Source: JBAXSK01 sp044358815 (GTDB lineage Bacteria > Cyanobacteriota > Cyanobacteriia > Pseudanabaenales > Pseudanabaenaceae). Taken from it: 7,497 nucleotides of DNA. The DNA lies in NCBI GenBank assembly GCA_044358815.1, contig JBIKNH010000210.1, positions 1-7,497 of the forward strand, given 5' to 3'. The first letter of the stretch is position 1, and every line of letters begins with the position of its first letter. This document shows positions 1 through 6,401 of the stretch, in pieces. The position numbers were made by a program, and so were the translations under genes. Under the pieces are notes generated by a model that did no database searches, was not told the DNA's origin, and worked only from the letters and a program-made list of their open reading frames with translations.

Positions 1-55
1 CTACCCCCAAAGCCCCACCGCTCCATAACTTCAACCAGAAATCTTTACCATCCAT
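1..55 (-). CDS. possible 5' end of a divergent gene (partial)
   Basis: On the minus strand an ATG at 55-53 opens a frame that stays open to the window edge for 18 codons, reading MDGKDFWLKLWSGGALGV. The aromatic and glycine content is protein-like, and the position back-to-back with the permease gene would suit a divergent gene. Eighteen open codons are weak evidence, there is no clear Shine-Dalgarno (upstream bases GCAGTTGGA), and I do not recognise the peptide. It could be chance. Confidence 0.25.
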   Translation of the reverse strand, partial: MDGKDFWLKLWSGGALGV

Positions 56-121
56 TCCAACTGCGGGCTAATTGTTGCCTATACTCAAAGGTTAGACTCA
101 GGATCAGCGCCTCTAAATCAG

Positions 122-143
122 AAATTTATCTAAAATTTATCTA
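122..143. repeat. 11-bp perfect tandem duplication
   Basis: AAATTTATCTA occurs twice head to tail (122-132 and 133-143). Each copy carries a TATCTA(A) string that resembles a -10 element, so the duplication may have doubled a promoter box of the permease gene. No convincing -35 is paired with either copy. Confidence 0.8.
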
Positions 144-146
144 ATC

Positions 147-160
147 GTACTTAGTCTTAC
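147..160. promoter_or_regulatory. GTA-N8-TAC motif (possible NtcA site)
   Basis: GTA (147-149), eight bases, TAC (158-160) matches the core of the binding site of NtcA, the cyanobacterial nitrogen regulator. The flanks are C and C rather than the preferred T and A. It ends 18 bases before the permease ATG, too close for the usual activator layout (site, about 22 bases, -10 box, then leader). If real it would more likely repress. Nitrogen control of an amino-acid permease is biologically reasonable, but the core is short enough to occur by chance. Confidence 0.25.
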
Positions 161-180
161 CCCACCATTTACCCCACCAT
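157..180. repeat. 12-bp tandem duplication touching the permease start codon
   Basis: TTACCCCACCAT occurs twice without a mismatch (157-168 and 169-180). The second copy supplies the first two bases of the ATG at 179. The first copy ends in ATT, so only one start codon results. Confidence 0.85.
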
Positions 181-1090
181 GTTGGAAATCTTGCAATCAA
201 CCATTGATGGCATAGCCGTCGGTAGCATCATCGCCCTTGGTGCTGTTGGCTTAACCCTCACCTATGGCATTTTACGCCTCGCTAACTTTGCTCACGGCGA
301 TCTCCTCACCCTCGGCGCGTATGTGGCATTTCTGGCGAATACTACCTTCAAATGGGACATCTGGTTATCAATGGGTTTTGGCGCGATGATTTCCGTCGCC
401 TTTGTGCTGTTGTCAGAAACCATCATCTGGGAGCCACTACGCAAAAAGAAAGTCACCCCCACCACGATGATGATCGTTTCCATCGGCTTGGCTTTGTTCC
501 TGCGTAATGCCATTATTCTGATTTGGGATGCTAAACCGAAAAAATACGCAATTCCCACCTTTGAAGCCCTTAACTTTTTCGGTTTGTTGATTACCCGTAA
601 TAAAATCCTCGTGATTGTCATCGCCATTGCCGCAGTGATTGGTTTATACCTGCTACTGCAAAAGACTAAAATCGGTAAAGCGATGCGAGCCGTAGCCGAC
701 AATCCCGAACTCGCCAAAGTCGCTGGTATTAACGTCCACATGGTGATTCTATCCACTTGGATTATCGCTGGAGTGCTCACAGCCTTGGGCGGCACAATGT
801 ACGGACTGATTACCAACATTCGACCTAACATGGGTTGGATTCTGATTTTGCCCATGTTTGCCGCAGTGATTTTAGGCGGCATTGGCAACCCCTACGGCGC
901 AATTTTGGGAGCATTCATTATTGGGATTGCCCAAGAATTAGTGGCAGGTTCCAGTTGTCCGGCATTACTAGGGGAATTTGGTAAATATTGCATCGGCACA
1001 GACTATAAACTAGGGGTGGGCTTAGTGATTATGATTTTAGTGTTGCTGTTTCGTCCCCAAGGTCTCTTTAAAGGTACAGCAGCCAAATAG
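179..1090 (+). CDS. livH: branched-chain/neutral amino acid ABC transporter permease (LivH/NatD-like)
   Basis: Inner-membrane permease subunit of a branched-chain or neutral amino-acid ABC importer (BPD_transp_2 family). It would pair with a LivM/NatC-type permease, two ATPases and a periplasmic binding protein. At 303 aa it has the usual LivH length. The protein is almost wholly hydrophobic, with about eight membrane segments starting at residues 10-30. Family motifs are present: GAVGLTLTYGILRLANFAHGD at about 21-41, the EAA-like cytoplasmic loop GKAMRAVADNPELAKVAGIN at 166-185 that docks the ATPase, ILGGIGNPYGA at 231-241, and FRPQGLF at 291-297. From memory it closely resembles the cyanobacterial NatD permease of the N-I neutral amino-acid system; UrtB is less likely because it is much longer. 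No other transporter subunit lies in the window, consistent with the scattered nat genes of cyanobacteria. The ATG at 179 fits the family N-terminus; no Shine-Dalgarno is visible. Substrate is inferred from family only. Confidence 0.93.
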   Translation: MLEILQSTIDGIAVGSIIALGAVGLTLTYGILRLANFAHGDLLTLGAYVAFLANTTFKWDIWLSMGFGAMISVAFVLLSETIIWEPLRKKKVTPTTMMIVSIGLALFLRNAIILIWDAKPKKYAIPTFEALNFFGLLITRNKILVIVIAIAAVIGLYLLLQKTKIGKAMRAVADNPELAKVAGINVHMVILSTWIIAGVLTALGGTMYGLITNIRPNMGWILILPMFAAVILGGIGNPYGAILGAFIIGIAQELVAGSSCPALLGEFGKYCIGTDYKLGVGLVIMILVLLFRPQGLFKGTAAK

Positions 1091-1120
1091 ATTTCACCTT
1101 CAGCAATGCCATTCCCAAAC

Positions 1121-1165
1121 CATAATCGAACAAAGCATGATCTAACAAACCATGATCTAAACTAA
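1121..1165. repeat. 15-bp tandem repeat, three copies
   Basis: Three head-to-tail units: CATAATCGAACAAAG (1121-1135), CATGATCTAACAAAC (1136-1150) and CATGATCTAAACTAA (1151-1165). Units 2 and 3 share their first 10 bases exactly; unit 1 is more diverged, suggesting stepwise slippage. It abuts the 17-bp duplication that follows, so 1121-1199 is almost entirely tandem-repeat DNA. Confidence 0.85.
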
Positions 1166-1199
1166 GCCCCATGAACCAGAACGCCCCATGAACCAAAAC
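1166..1199. repeat. 17-bp tandem duplication spanning a start codon
   Basis: GCCCCATGAACCAGAAC (1166-1182) is followed directly by GCCCCATGAACCAAAAC (1183-1199), with one mismatch. Each copy carries an ATG. The upstream ATG (1171) reads MNQNAP and stops at a TGA (1189-1191) that overlaps the downstream ATG (1188) as ATGA. Because 17 is not a multiple of three, the upstream copy is out of frame with the gene. Confidence 0.9.
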
Positions 1200-1745
1200 G
1201 AAATACTAGATCAACAAATTACCGAATTACTGAACGCTGCGCCCCAAGATCCCGCCACCGCCAGCGCCGTCCATCTCGTGGCAACGGTTCTGAAAACCAT
1301 CGCCCAGCGTCTGAATCATGCCTATTTCTTTCTCGTCACCGACAGTAACAGTAACTGGTTACTCACCACTCTCAGCAATCGCAACGCCCCAGACATCGAA
1401 AAAAACGTGATTTATGCCTATGGGGACTATACTTCCGCTAACGTAGATCGTTTAGAAATGAACAGCCCTGACTTAGACTGTCAGGAATATGGTGTTTTAG
1501 AAATTCTATTACGGGTGCTGAACATGAAAGAAGTCGATAGCGTCATTTTCTTTCAGGGCATGAACAGCCAAAATGGGATTGAAGTAGAACGCCGCGATTT
1601 AGAGAAGCTCTGCGAAAAACAAATTAGCCGCGCCCGATTTAGCCACCAACAGCTTAAAGGTGCGTATCAAAGACAGCGCAACCGCTCCCAAGCCAAACCC
1701 CATAACAACCCCACACCGCCCCGTAATGACACTTACTTAGCTTAG
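1188..1745 (+). CDS. uncharacterised 185-aa protein
   Basis: I do not recognise this protein. It is soluble, with no signal peptide or membrane segment. Residues 1-45 look helical (ILDQQITELLNAA, then AVHLVATVLKTIAQRL). A mixed core follows at about 45-145 with hydrophobic strand-like runs AYFFLVTD (45-52), NVIYAYGDY (73-81) and SVIFFQGMN (118-126), and a helical stretch EYGVLEILLRVLNM (100-113). The tail from about 148 is basic, then Asn/Pro-rich (PHNNPTPPRN) and probably disordered. Two cysteines (98, 142) form no metal motif. The start at 1188 lies in the second copy of a 17-bp duplication; the ATG at 1171 is out of frame. The gene begins 97 bp after the permease with no clear terminator between, so co-transcription is possible. 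Ordered core and normal codon use make it a real gene; its function is unknown. Confidence 0.8.
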   Translation: MNQNEILDQQITELLNAAPQDPATASAVHLVATVLKTIAQRLNHAYFFLVTDSNSNWLLTTLSNRNAPDIEKNVIYAYGDYTSANVDRLEMNSPDLDCQEYGVLEILLRVLNMKEVDSVIFFQGMNSQNGIEVERRDLEKLCEKQISRARFSHQQLKGAYQRQRNRSQAKPHNNPTPPRNDTYLA

Positions 1746-1779
1746 AATTTAGGCTGATTTAGACTGGTCAAGGGTCATT

Positions 1780-1840
1780 GTCAGACAAGATATCTGACCT
1801 ACGAGCGATAAAGAAACGTGGAACGGACATCTTGTCCGTT
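1780..1840 (+). terminator. hairpin pair downstream of the 185-aa gene, alternative folds
   Basis: Two local hairpins: GTCAGA(1780-1785)/TCTGAC(1793-1798) with a 7-base loop, and AACGGACA(1822-1829)/TGTCCGTT(1833-1840) with a TCT loop. A competing pairing exists: GACAAGAT (1784-1791) is the exact reverse complement of ATCTTGTC (1829-1836), and forming it would break both hairpins. The second hairpin is the natural 3' end for the upstream gene, but only a mixed pyrimidine stretch (TCTCCTTTCTT), not a clean T-run, follows. The CATCTTG-centred palindrome resembles interspersed repeats I recall from other cyanobacteria, so it may be a repeat rather than a terminator. Confidence 0.4.
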
Positions 1841-1855
1841 GATCTGTCTCCTTTC

Positions 1856-1886
1856 TTGTACCATCCTTAACTGAAACAACTATAAT
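1856..1886 (+). promoter_or_regulatory. candidate miaA promoter
   Basis: A perfect -10 hexamer TATAAT lies at 1881-1886. The best upstream partner is TTGTAC (1856-1861) with a long 19-base spacer, so the -35 is doubtful. Transcription would begin near 1893, giving miaA a pyrimidine-rich leader of about 100 bases. It lies between the 185-aa gene and miaA, implying miaA is not only read from upstream. Confidence 0.45.
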
Positions 1887-1993
1887 TCGACTTTAGAAAA
1901 CTTCTCTAATTTTCTAGCTCTGTGTTTTTAGCTCTTTAATTCTCTAAATTCTTTCTATTCCCTTATCAACCCCGTTAACAGCCTGAATCCACC

Positions 1994-2914
1994 TTGTCTA
2001 CTCCACAGCCGGGACTTATTGTTATTTTAGGAGCCACTGCCACCGGTAAAACCCGCTTGGCAATTGACCTCGCCACCGCATGGCACAGCCCCATCCTCAG
2101 CGCCGACTCGCGCCAAGTTTACCGCCATTTTGACATCGGCACTGCCAAACCCACCATTGCCGAACGTCAGCAAGTACCGCACTTTCTGATTGACATTGCG
2201 GAACCCGATACCACCCTCACCCTAGCAGAATACCAAACCGCCGCCAACGCATTAATTACAGAATTCCATGCCCAAGGTATAACACCGATTTTAGTTGGTG
2301 GTTCCGGATTGTATATCAAAGCCATTGTATCCGGTCTGCAAATGCCCCAAGTGCCACCAGATCTAGCGCTGCGACAACAATTAAGCGATTTAGGACAAAC
2401 CCACTGTCATCAACTGCTGCAACAGGTCGATCCCCCCAGTGGCGCACGGATTCACCCCAATGATACGGTACGCACCCTCCGCGCTCTGGAAGTATTTTAT
2501 GTAACGGGGCGTTCCCTTTCGGCACAACAGGCAGAACATCCCCCTAGTTATCCGATTTGGCAATTAGGAATTTCTATGCCTGAAACCGCCACTTATCAGC
2601 AATGGATTCGTCAAAGAGTCGAGCAAATGTTAGCCATTGGCTGGTTAGATGAAGTGGCATCTCTTACAGCCCGATATGGTGCAGATTTGCCATTATTACG
2701 AACCTTAGGCTATGGAGAATTAATGGATTTCCGAGCAGGTAAAACCGATCTCTCCACCGCCATAGACTTGATTGTGAAACACACTTATCAATTTGGCAAA
2801 CGACAGCGCACCTGGTTTCGCGGCTCAGGTCATGGCAATTTACCGATTCACTGGTTAGAGAGTGGCTGTAATTGGGAAGATGCGGTTACGGTAATCAATA
2901 ATATAGTTGTTTGA
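1994..2914 (+). CDS. miaA: tRNA dimethylallyltransferase (tRNA A37 isopentenyltransferase)
   Basis: Transfers the dimethylallyl group of DMAPP to N6 of adenosine-37 in tRNAs that read codons starting with U, producing i6A37, the substrate of MiaB. It is cytosolic. At 306 aa it has full family length. Motifs appear in the expected order: P-loop GATATGKT (13-20), SADSRQVYR (36-44) with the catalytic Asp at 38, GTAKP (49-53), GGSGLY (102-107), NDTVRTLRALEV (156-167), LRTLGYGEL (235-243) and KRQRTWFR (269-276). The start is TTG at 1994: the frame is open only from 1979 after a TAA at 1976-1978, no other start codon lies in that stretch, and a later start would lose the P-loop. No Shine-Dalgarno is visible. 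It converges on the HD-domain gene, and a long palindrome separates the two stops. Confidence 0.97.
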   Translation: MSTPQPGLIVILGATATGKTRLAIDLATAWHSPILSADSRQVYRHFDIGTAKPTIAERQQVPHFLIDIAEPDTTLTLAEYQTAANALITEFHAQGITPILVGGSGLYIKAIVSGLQMPQVPPDLALRQQLSDLGQTHCHQLLQQVDPPSGARIHPNDTVRTLRALEVFYVTGRSLSAQQAEHPPSYPIWQLGISMPETATYQQWIRQRVEQMLAIGWLDEVASLTARYGADLPLLRTLGYGELMDFRAGKTDLSTAIDLIVKHTYQFGKRQRTWFRGSGHGNLPIHWLESGCNWEDAVTVINNIVV

Positions 2915-2931
2915 AATAATTTATAGAGGTG

Positions 2932-2982
2932 GCTTCGACTACGCTCAGCCATCGCCGCGAGTTAGCTGAGCGTAGTCGAAGC
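2932..2982. terminator. 18-bp perfect inverted repeat, likely bidirectional terminator
   Basis: GCTTCGACTACGCTCAGC (2932-2949) and its exact reverse complement (2965-2982) flank a 15-base loop. TATATTTTTATTT follows on the plus strand; on the minus strand the downstream sequence is CACCTCTATAAATTATTT, a weaker tract. It sits between the convergent miaA (stop at 2914) and HD-domain gene (stop at 3023), where one structure can end both transcripts. The arm sequence resembles a palindromic repeat I recall as abundant in some filamentous cyanobacteria, so it may be an interspersed element serving as a terminator. Confidence 0.8.
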
Positions 2983-3022
2983 TATATTTTTATTTGAATT
3001 ATCTATAATTAATAACTATGGA

Positions 3023-5476
3023 TTACAAATCCCGCACCACATTCTTTAACAGCGTAATTCCATGACAGGGTGGCACTAACATTAAATTAGTTTGATCCAG
3101 ATTTTGATCCGGCAACGCAGAACCTGATGGATCAAGCTTTTTCGCTAATGCCGGATACTTAATTCTGCCATGATTGCGGTCTTGCCATACTTTAATGAAA
3201 ACCGGTGCAATCTTCTCTAAATCTGACCAACTCAAATCTGAATCTACCAATTGTCCATCATCCCACCGTGACTGAAAAATCTTCATAATCATAGTGCGAG
3301 CCTCTTCGAGGGTGGTATCTGGTCCCAAAGAACGTAAACCCGCTTCACAGGCATCCGCCAACATGACCACCCCAGTTTCCCGTGATTGTGGAATCGGTCC
3401 CTCATAACGGAAGTCTATTTCACTCACTCCTTCACTTCCGTTATAGCGTTTTTGGGCTTGGTGATAAAAATAGGCAATCACAATCGTCCCTTGATGTTCT
3501 GGAATAAAAGCCTGTAACAATGGCGGTAAATGATACTTCTGCGCTAGCTTAATACCTCCCGTCACATGTTCCTTAATGATTTGCGTACTCAACCAAGGAT
3601 CATTCAAACTATCGTGGGGATTACTCACACCGGATTGATTTTCAATAAAGTATTCCGGTTTGAGGGTTTTGCCCACATCATGATAGAGGGTTCCTGTACG
3701 CACTAAAGTCGTGTCTGCCCCTAGTTCTCGCGCTGCTGCTTCCGCTAAATTTGCTACAAATAGAGTATGTTGGAAAGTCCCCGGAGTCTCCGCCACCAAC
3801 CGCCGCAATAAAGGACGATCCAGATTCGCTAATTCTGCCAAACGGAACGGCGTGAGCACATAGGAAACATGATCTAAATAGGGAATTGCCCCTAGAGCCA
3901 TAATCGCTGAGAACAAGCCCCCCGCCGCATATTGCAAAGCGATTAACATAATGAGAATTGGCGGCGTAGTCCCTGCCACCATTGCCATCGCCACATATAC
4001 CGAAGCTTGCAACAGCGCCACTAAAATTCCCGTCATGGCTAAATGGGAACGGGTCAGAGGACGATTAGTCATCAGTGCCGCCGTAATTGCCCCCACAAAA
4101 ATCGGCACCATTCCCAATAGCTCGAAACTGATCCCCAAAGTTAACAAACCACAGGTTAACACCGTCGCAAAAGTCGCCAACCGTGAGCCATAAAAACTAC
4201 CCAGCACCAGTCCTAAACTCGCCAAAGGTAAAAACCCTAAAATACTGTAGGGCATCAAAACCGTCCCCAGTGCGCCCCCAGTACATACCAAGCTAAACAC
4301 CAACCAATCCTTAGGGTGTAACTTCATGTGGAACCACCCTGACCACCGGCGCTGGGCATAGGCAAAGACAACCACTCCTCCCGTAGCAACGGTCACTGCC
4401 AATAAGATGCCCCACCAATTAGTCCGCCGTTGGGTCAAGCCTAAAGCATCTAAAAACGCAAACTGTCGCTCGGAGATTTTTTCGCCCGCCCGCACCACCA
4501 CATCCCCCTGGCGCAGGACCACCTTCTGGCTTTGCATTTCTTCCGCTGCCTTGGTTGCCCGCTGTGCCGTTGCTAAATAGTCAATGGTCAAATTAGGCTT
4601 GATCACCGTCGCCAATACATTTGCTGCTAACCGTCGCTGTACGGGACTTTCAGGTAAACTCCGCAGATTATCAATGCGTCGGGATTGCATATCGGGCTGA
4701 AGTCCACCGACCATGCCCCCCGCCAACAAATCTTCTAGTCCGGTGCGAATTTGTTGTTTTAGTTTAGTCCATTCCCCATCGGACAAATTCAGTAAACTTT
4801 CGCGAAACATGGCTGGTCCTTGGTTGAGCATTGCCATTGCTTCACTGTAGCTTTGTTGCGCTGCTGTGACCTGATTAATCAGATTTTGATATTCAACTGT
4901 AGACAGCGTAACTTTTAGTCTTAATAATTCATTGACCGCATTAGTTTCTGACTCATTACTGCGGGTTTCCCCTCGGGTTTCACCAATGGCTAGACGATTG
5001 ACCCGCCGCTGCAACTGTTCCCATGTTGCCCCATCCCGTTGACGCAGAAATTTCTGGGTTTCCTCAGTCAGGAAGTTAGTATAAATAGCATGACCCGCCT
5101 TAGCCCTCAGGTTATCGGCAAAACTCAGCAGTGACTCTAGATGTTGTCGTACCGACTGGTTGACCTCTTCGCTCAGGCGTAAAACGGGAATCACCTGTTG
5201 TTTCACCTTTTCTTGGGCTTGGCGCGTCGCTTCAATGTCCACCGCCTCAATGGTTTTAGGGACACGAATATCGCTGTAAACCAACATTCCTCTGACCAAC
5301 TGTGGTTCGTCTACAAATCGTAAACTCAGGGTAGCCCCTAAGCTAACAGAGGTGACACCAGCGATGAGATGGGGCAACCATCTAGGCAACAAGTGTTTTA
5401 GTTTTGGTGTCAACTGGGGCGAACATTGTAGCCTAGACAAATTAAGATCCGCCTTTGATTCGGGAGCAAATCCCAT
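3023..5476 (-). CDS. 7TM-HD domain phosphohydrolase, PgpH-type c-di-AMP phosphodiesterase
   Basis: Membrane-bound HD-superfamily phosphodiesterase of PgpH architecture. In Firmicutes PgpH hydrolyses c-di-AMP to pApA; that activity is inferred here. Order in 817 aa: short N-terminal cytoplasmic part, one membrane anchor (about 34-54), a large extracytoplasmic 7TMR-HDED-like region (about 55-350), a bundle of about seven helices (354-374, then several between 390 and 534), and a cytoplasmic HD domain (about 560-760). The metal-binding set is complete: H570, H599-D600 in YHDVGK, H637 in EHVTGG, H661 in PEHQGT and D708 in MLADACEAG. The NPHDSL insertion (620-625) is typical of the family. A Ser/Asn/Glu stretch at 168-182 is low complexity. 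The ATG at 5476 is the only start that keeps the membrane anchor; no close Shine-Dalgarno is seen. It stands alone, converging on miaA, with 1 kb of AT-rich DNA upstream. Cyanobacteria make c-di-AMP, which links to osmotic and day-night physiology. Confidence 0.93.
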   Translation of the reverse strand: MGFAPESKADLNLSRLQCSPQLTPKLKHLLPRWLPHLIAGVTSVSLGATLSLRFVDEPQLVRGMLVYSDIRVPKTIEAVDIEATRQAQEKVKQQVIPVLRLSEEVNQSVRQHLESLLSFADNLRAKAGHAIYTNFLTEETQKFLRQRDGATWEQLQRRVNRLAIGETRGETRSNESETNAVNELLRLKVTLSTVEYQNLINQVTAAQQSYSEAMAMLNQGPAMFRESLLNLSDGEWTKLKQQIRTGLEDLLAGGMVGGLQPDMQSRRIDNLRSLPESPVQRRLAANVLATVIKPNLTIDYLATAQRATKAAEEMQSQKVVLRQGDVVVRAGEKISERQFAFLDALGLTQRRTNWWGILLAVTVATGGVVVFAYAQRRWSGWFHMKLHPKDWLVFSLVCTGGALGTVLMPYSILGFLPLASLGLVLGSFYGSRLATFATVLTCGLLTLGISFELLGMVPIFVGAITAALMTNRPLTRSHLAMTGILVALLQASVYVAMAMVAGTTPPILIMLIALQYAAGGLFSAIMALGAIPYLDHVSYVLTPFRLAELANLDRPLLRRLVAETPGTFQHTLFVANLAEAAARELGADTTLVRTGTLYHDVGKTLKPEYFIENQSGVSNPHDSLNDPWLSTQIIKEHVTGGIKLAQKYHLPPLLQAFIPEHQGTIVIAYFYHQAQKRYNGSEGVSEIDFRYEGPIPQSRETGVVMLADACEAGLRSLGPDTTLEEARTMIMKIFQSRWDDGQLVDSDLSWSDLEKIAPVFIKVWQDRNHGRIKYPALAKKLDPSGSALPDQNLDQTNLMLVPPCHGITLLKNVVRDL

Positions 5477-5594
5477 AGTATTAACTCAGTGATTCCTAGA
5501 AAATTTTCGCAATGAGAGAACTTGAGCCAGATTATTCCGTTAGTAATAGCAATTAATCAAGGAATAACAATCAATAAAAGTTAAGTAAGAAACC

Positions 5595-5624
5595 ATCAAT
5601 TAATATCAATTAACATCAATTAAT
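5595..5624. repeat. 10-bp tandem repeat, three copies
   Basis: ATCAATTAAT (5595-5604), ATCAATTAAC (5605-5614) and ATCAATTAAT (5615-5624) run head to tail with one substitution. They lie about 120 bases upstream of the HD-domain start codon. The 10-bp period is close to one helical turn, so an AT-rich protein-binding face is conceivable, but slippage explains it equally well. Confidence 0.8.
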
Positions 5625-5690
5625 AGTTAGTGGTTAATCAAAGCCTAGCTTTAAATTTTAATGTAATTCTAATACAATCTTAGTTAAATC

Positions 5691-5720
5691 TCAAATCGAT
5701 TTGAATTTGATTTGATTTGA
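5691..5720. repeat. 14-bp palindrome running into TTTGA repeats
   Basis: TCAAATCGATTTGA (5691-5704) is a perfect 14-bp palindrome. Its right end is also the first of four TTTGA units (5700-5704, 5706-5710, 5711-5715, 5716-5720). Either a dimeric regulator site or a by-product of the repeat. Confidence 0.6.
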
Positions 5721-5799
5721 TTTTAGTTTAATTTTAATTTGATTTCAATTTTAGGACAAGTTTGAGTCAGATCAAAGCAAACTCTGATTTACCTATGTT

Positions 5800-5821
5800 A
5801 GTTAACTTTTGTTGGTTAACT
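5800..5821. repeat. 7-bp inverted repeat AGTTAAC...GTTAACT
   Basis: AGTTAAC (5800-5806) and GTTAACT (5815-5821) are exact reverse complements separated by TTTTGTTG. The 15-base centre-to-centre spacing suits neither a strong terminator nor a well-known operator. It lies about 330 bases upstream of the HD-domain gene. Confidence 0.5.
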
Positions 5822-6053
5822 GTTGCGATTTATGTCAAGCAAACGTATATCAGGCAATGAGAATTAATTAATTAGTAAGTAACTGATCAATAATTATTAA
5901 ATAACTAGTTGAGTCGATAAATTTAGTGAACAAATTAAGCATTGAACAAGTGTAGGAAATCAGGTATTAAACGGTTAAGAAGGCTAGGATATAAACTATA
6001 AATTACTTTATAAATTAAATCATAAATTGTTTAAAGTGGTTCAGCAGTTAATC

Positions 6054-6094
6054 TTTAGTAATTATTTTAGTAATTATTTTTTTAGTAATTATTT
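6054..6094. repeat. TTTAGTAATTATTT direct repeat, three copies
   Basis: TTTAGTAATTATTT occurs at 6054-6067, 6066-6079 and 6081-6094, the first two overlapping by two bases and the third displaced by 15. The copies are identical, so the duplication looks recent compared with the surrounding degenerate repeats. Confidence 0.75.
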
Positions 6095-6166
6095 TATAGC
6101 AGAAATATTATGAGTGTTTTATAGTAATTTTTAATACTAAATGGATCCAGTCGATGGACTGATTTA

Positions 6167-6226
6167 CTTTTATTTATTTAACTTTATTTATTTTGGTTTT
6201 ATTTATTTTAGTTTTATTTGTTTTGT
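6167..6226. repeat. T-rich 15-bp tandem repeat, four degenerate copies
   Basis: Four 15-base units of the form (C/T)TTTATTTATTTTnG start at 6167, 6182, 6197 and 6212. The plus strand is strongly T-rich here and on to about 6340, giving marked A/T strand asymmetry. No function can be assigned. Confidence 0.7.
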
Positions 6227-6381
6227 TGCGACCATCAGTTGTTTGAAGCTATCTAATTTTATTATATTTATTTTGTGATTTATTTTGCTATTTGTTTTAA
6301 TTGATTTATTTTACTTAACTTGTTTTATTTAAGCTACAAACCAAGCCATAAAAGTTATTGAAGTTATAAAAAATAGAAAAA

Positions 6382-6401
6382 CTATAAAAAGGATATTTCC
6401 T
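6382..6401 (-). terminator. weak candidate terminator downstream of rnpB
   Basis: On the minus strand AGGA-AATA-TCCT (6401-6390) is followed at once by TTTTTATAG. The stem is only 4 bp, so it is weak, but it is the only stem plus T-run I see within about 100 bases past the mature 3' end of rnpB. Confidence 0.22.

Noticed and set aside
292..888. 198-aa minus-strand ORF
   Set aside because: It lies antisense within the well-supported permease gene. Its composition is that of an antisense shadow and it shows no family motif.
2316..2525. 69-aa minus-strand ORF inside miaA
   Set aside because: Antisense to conserved miaA coding sequence, with no recognisable motif.
3951..4193. 80-aa plus-strand ORF
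   Set aside because: Antisense to the membrane segments of the HD-domain gene; a by-product of hydrophobic codons.
6124..6137. Second GTA-N8-TAC motif, in the AT-rich region
   Set aside because: The sequence is nearly all A and T, so the motif is expected by chance, and no -10 box lies at the proper spacing to a gene.
6148..6161. CAGTC-GATG-GACTG hairpin
   Set aside because: A 5-bp stem with no T-run and no adjacent gene; too small to call.
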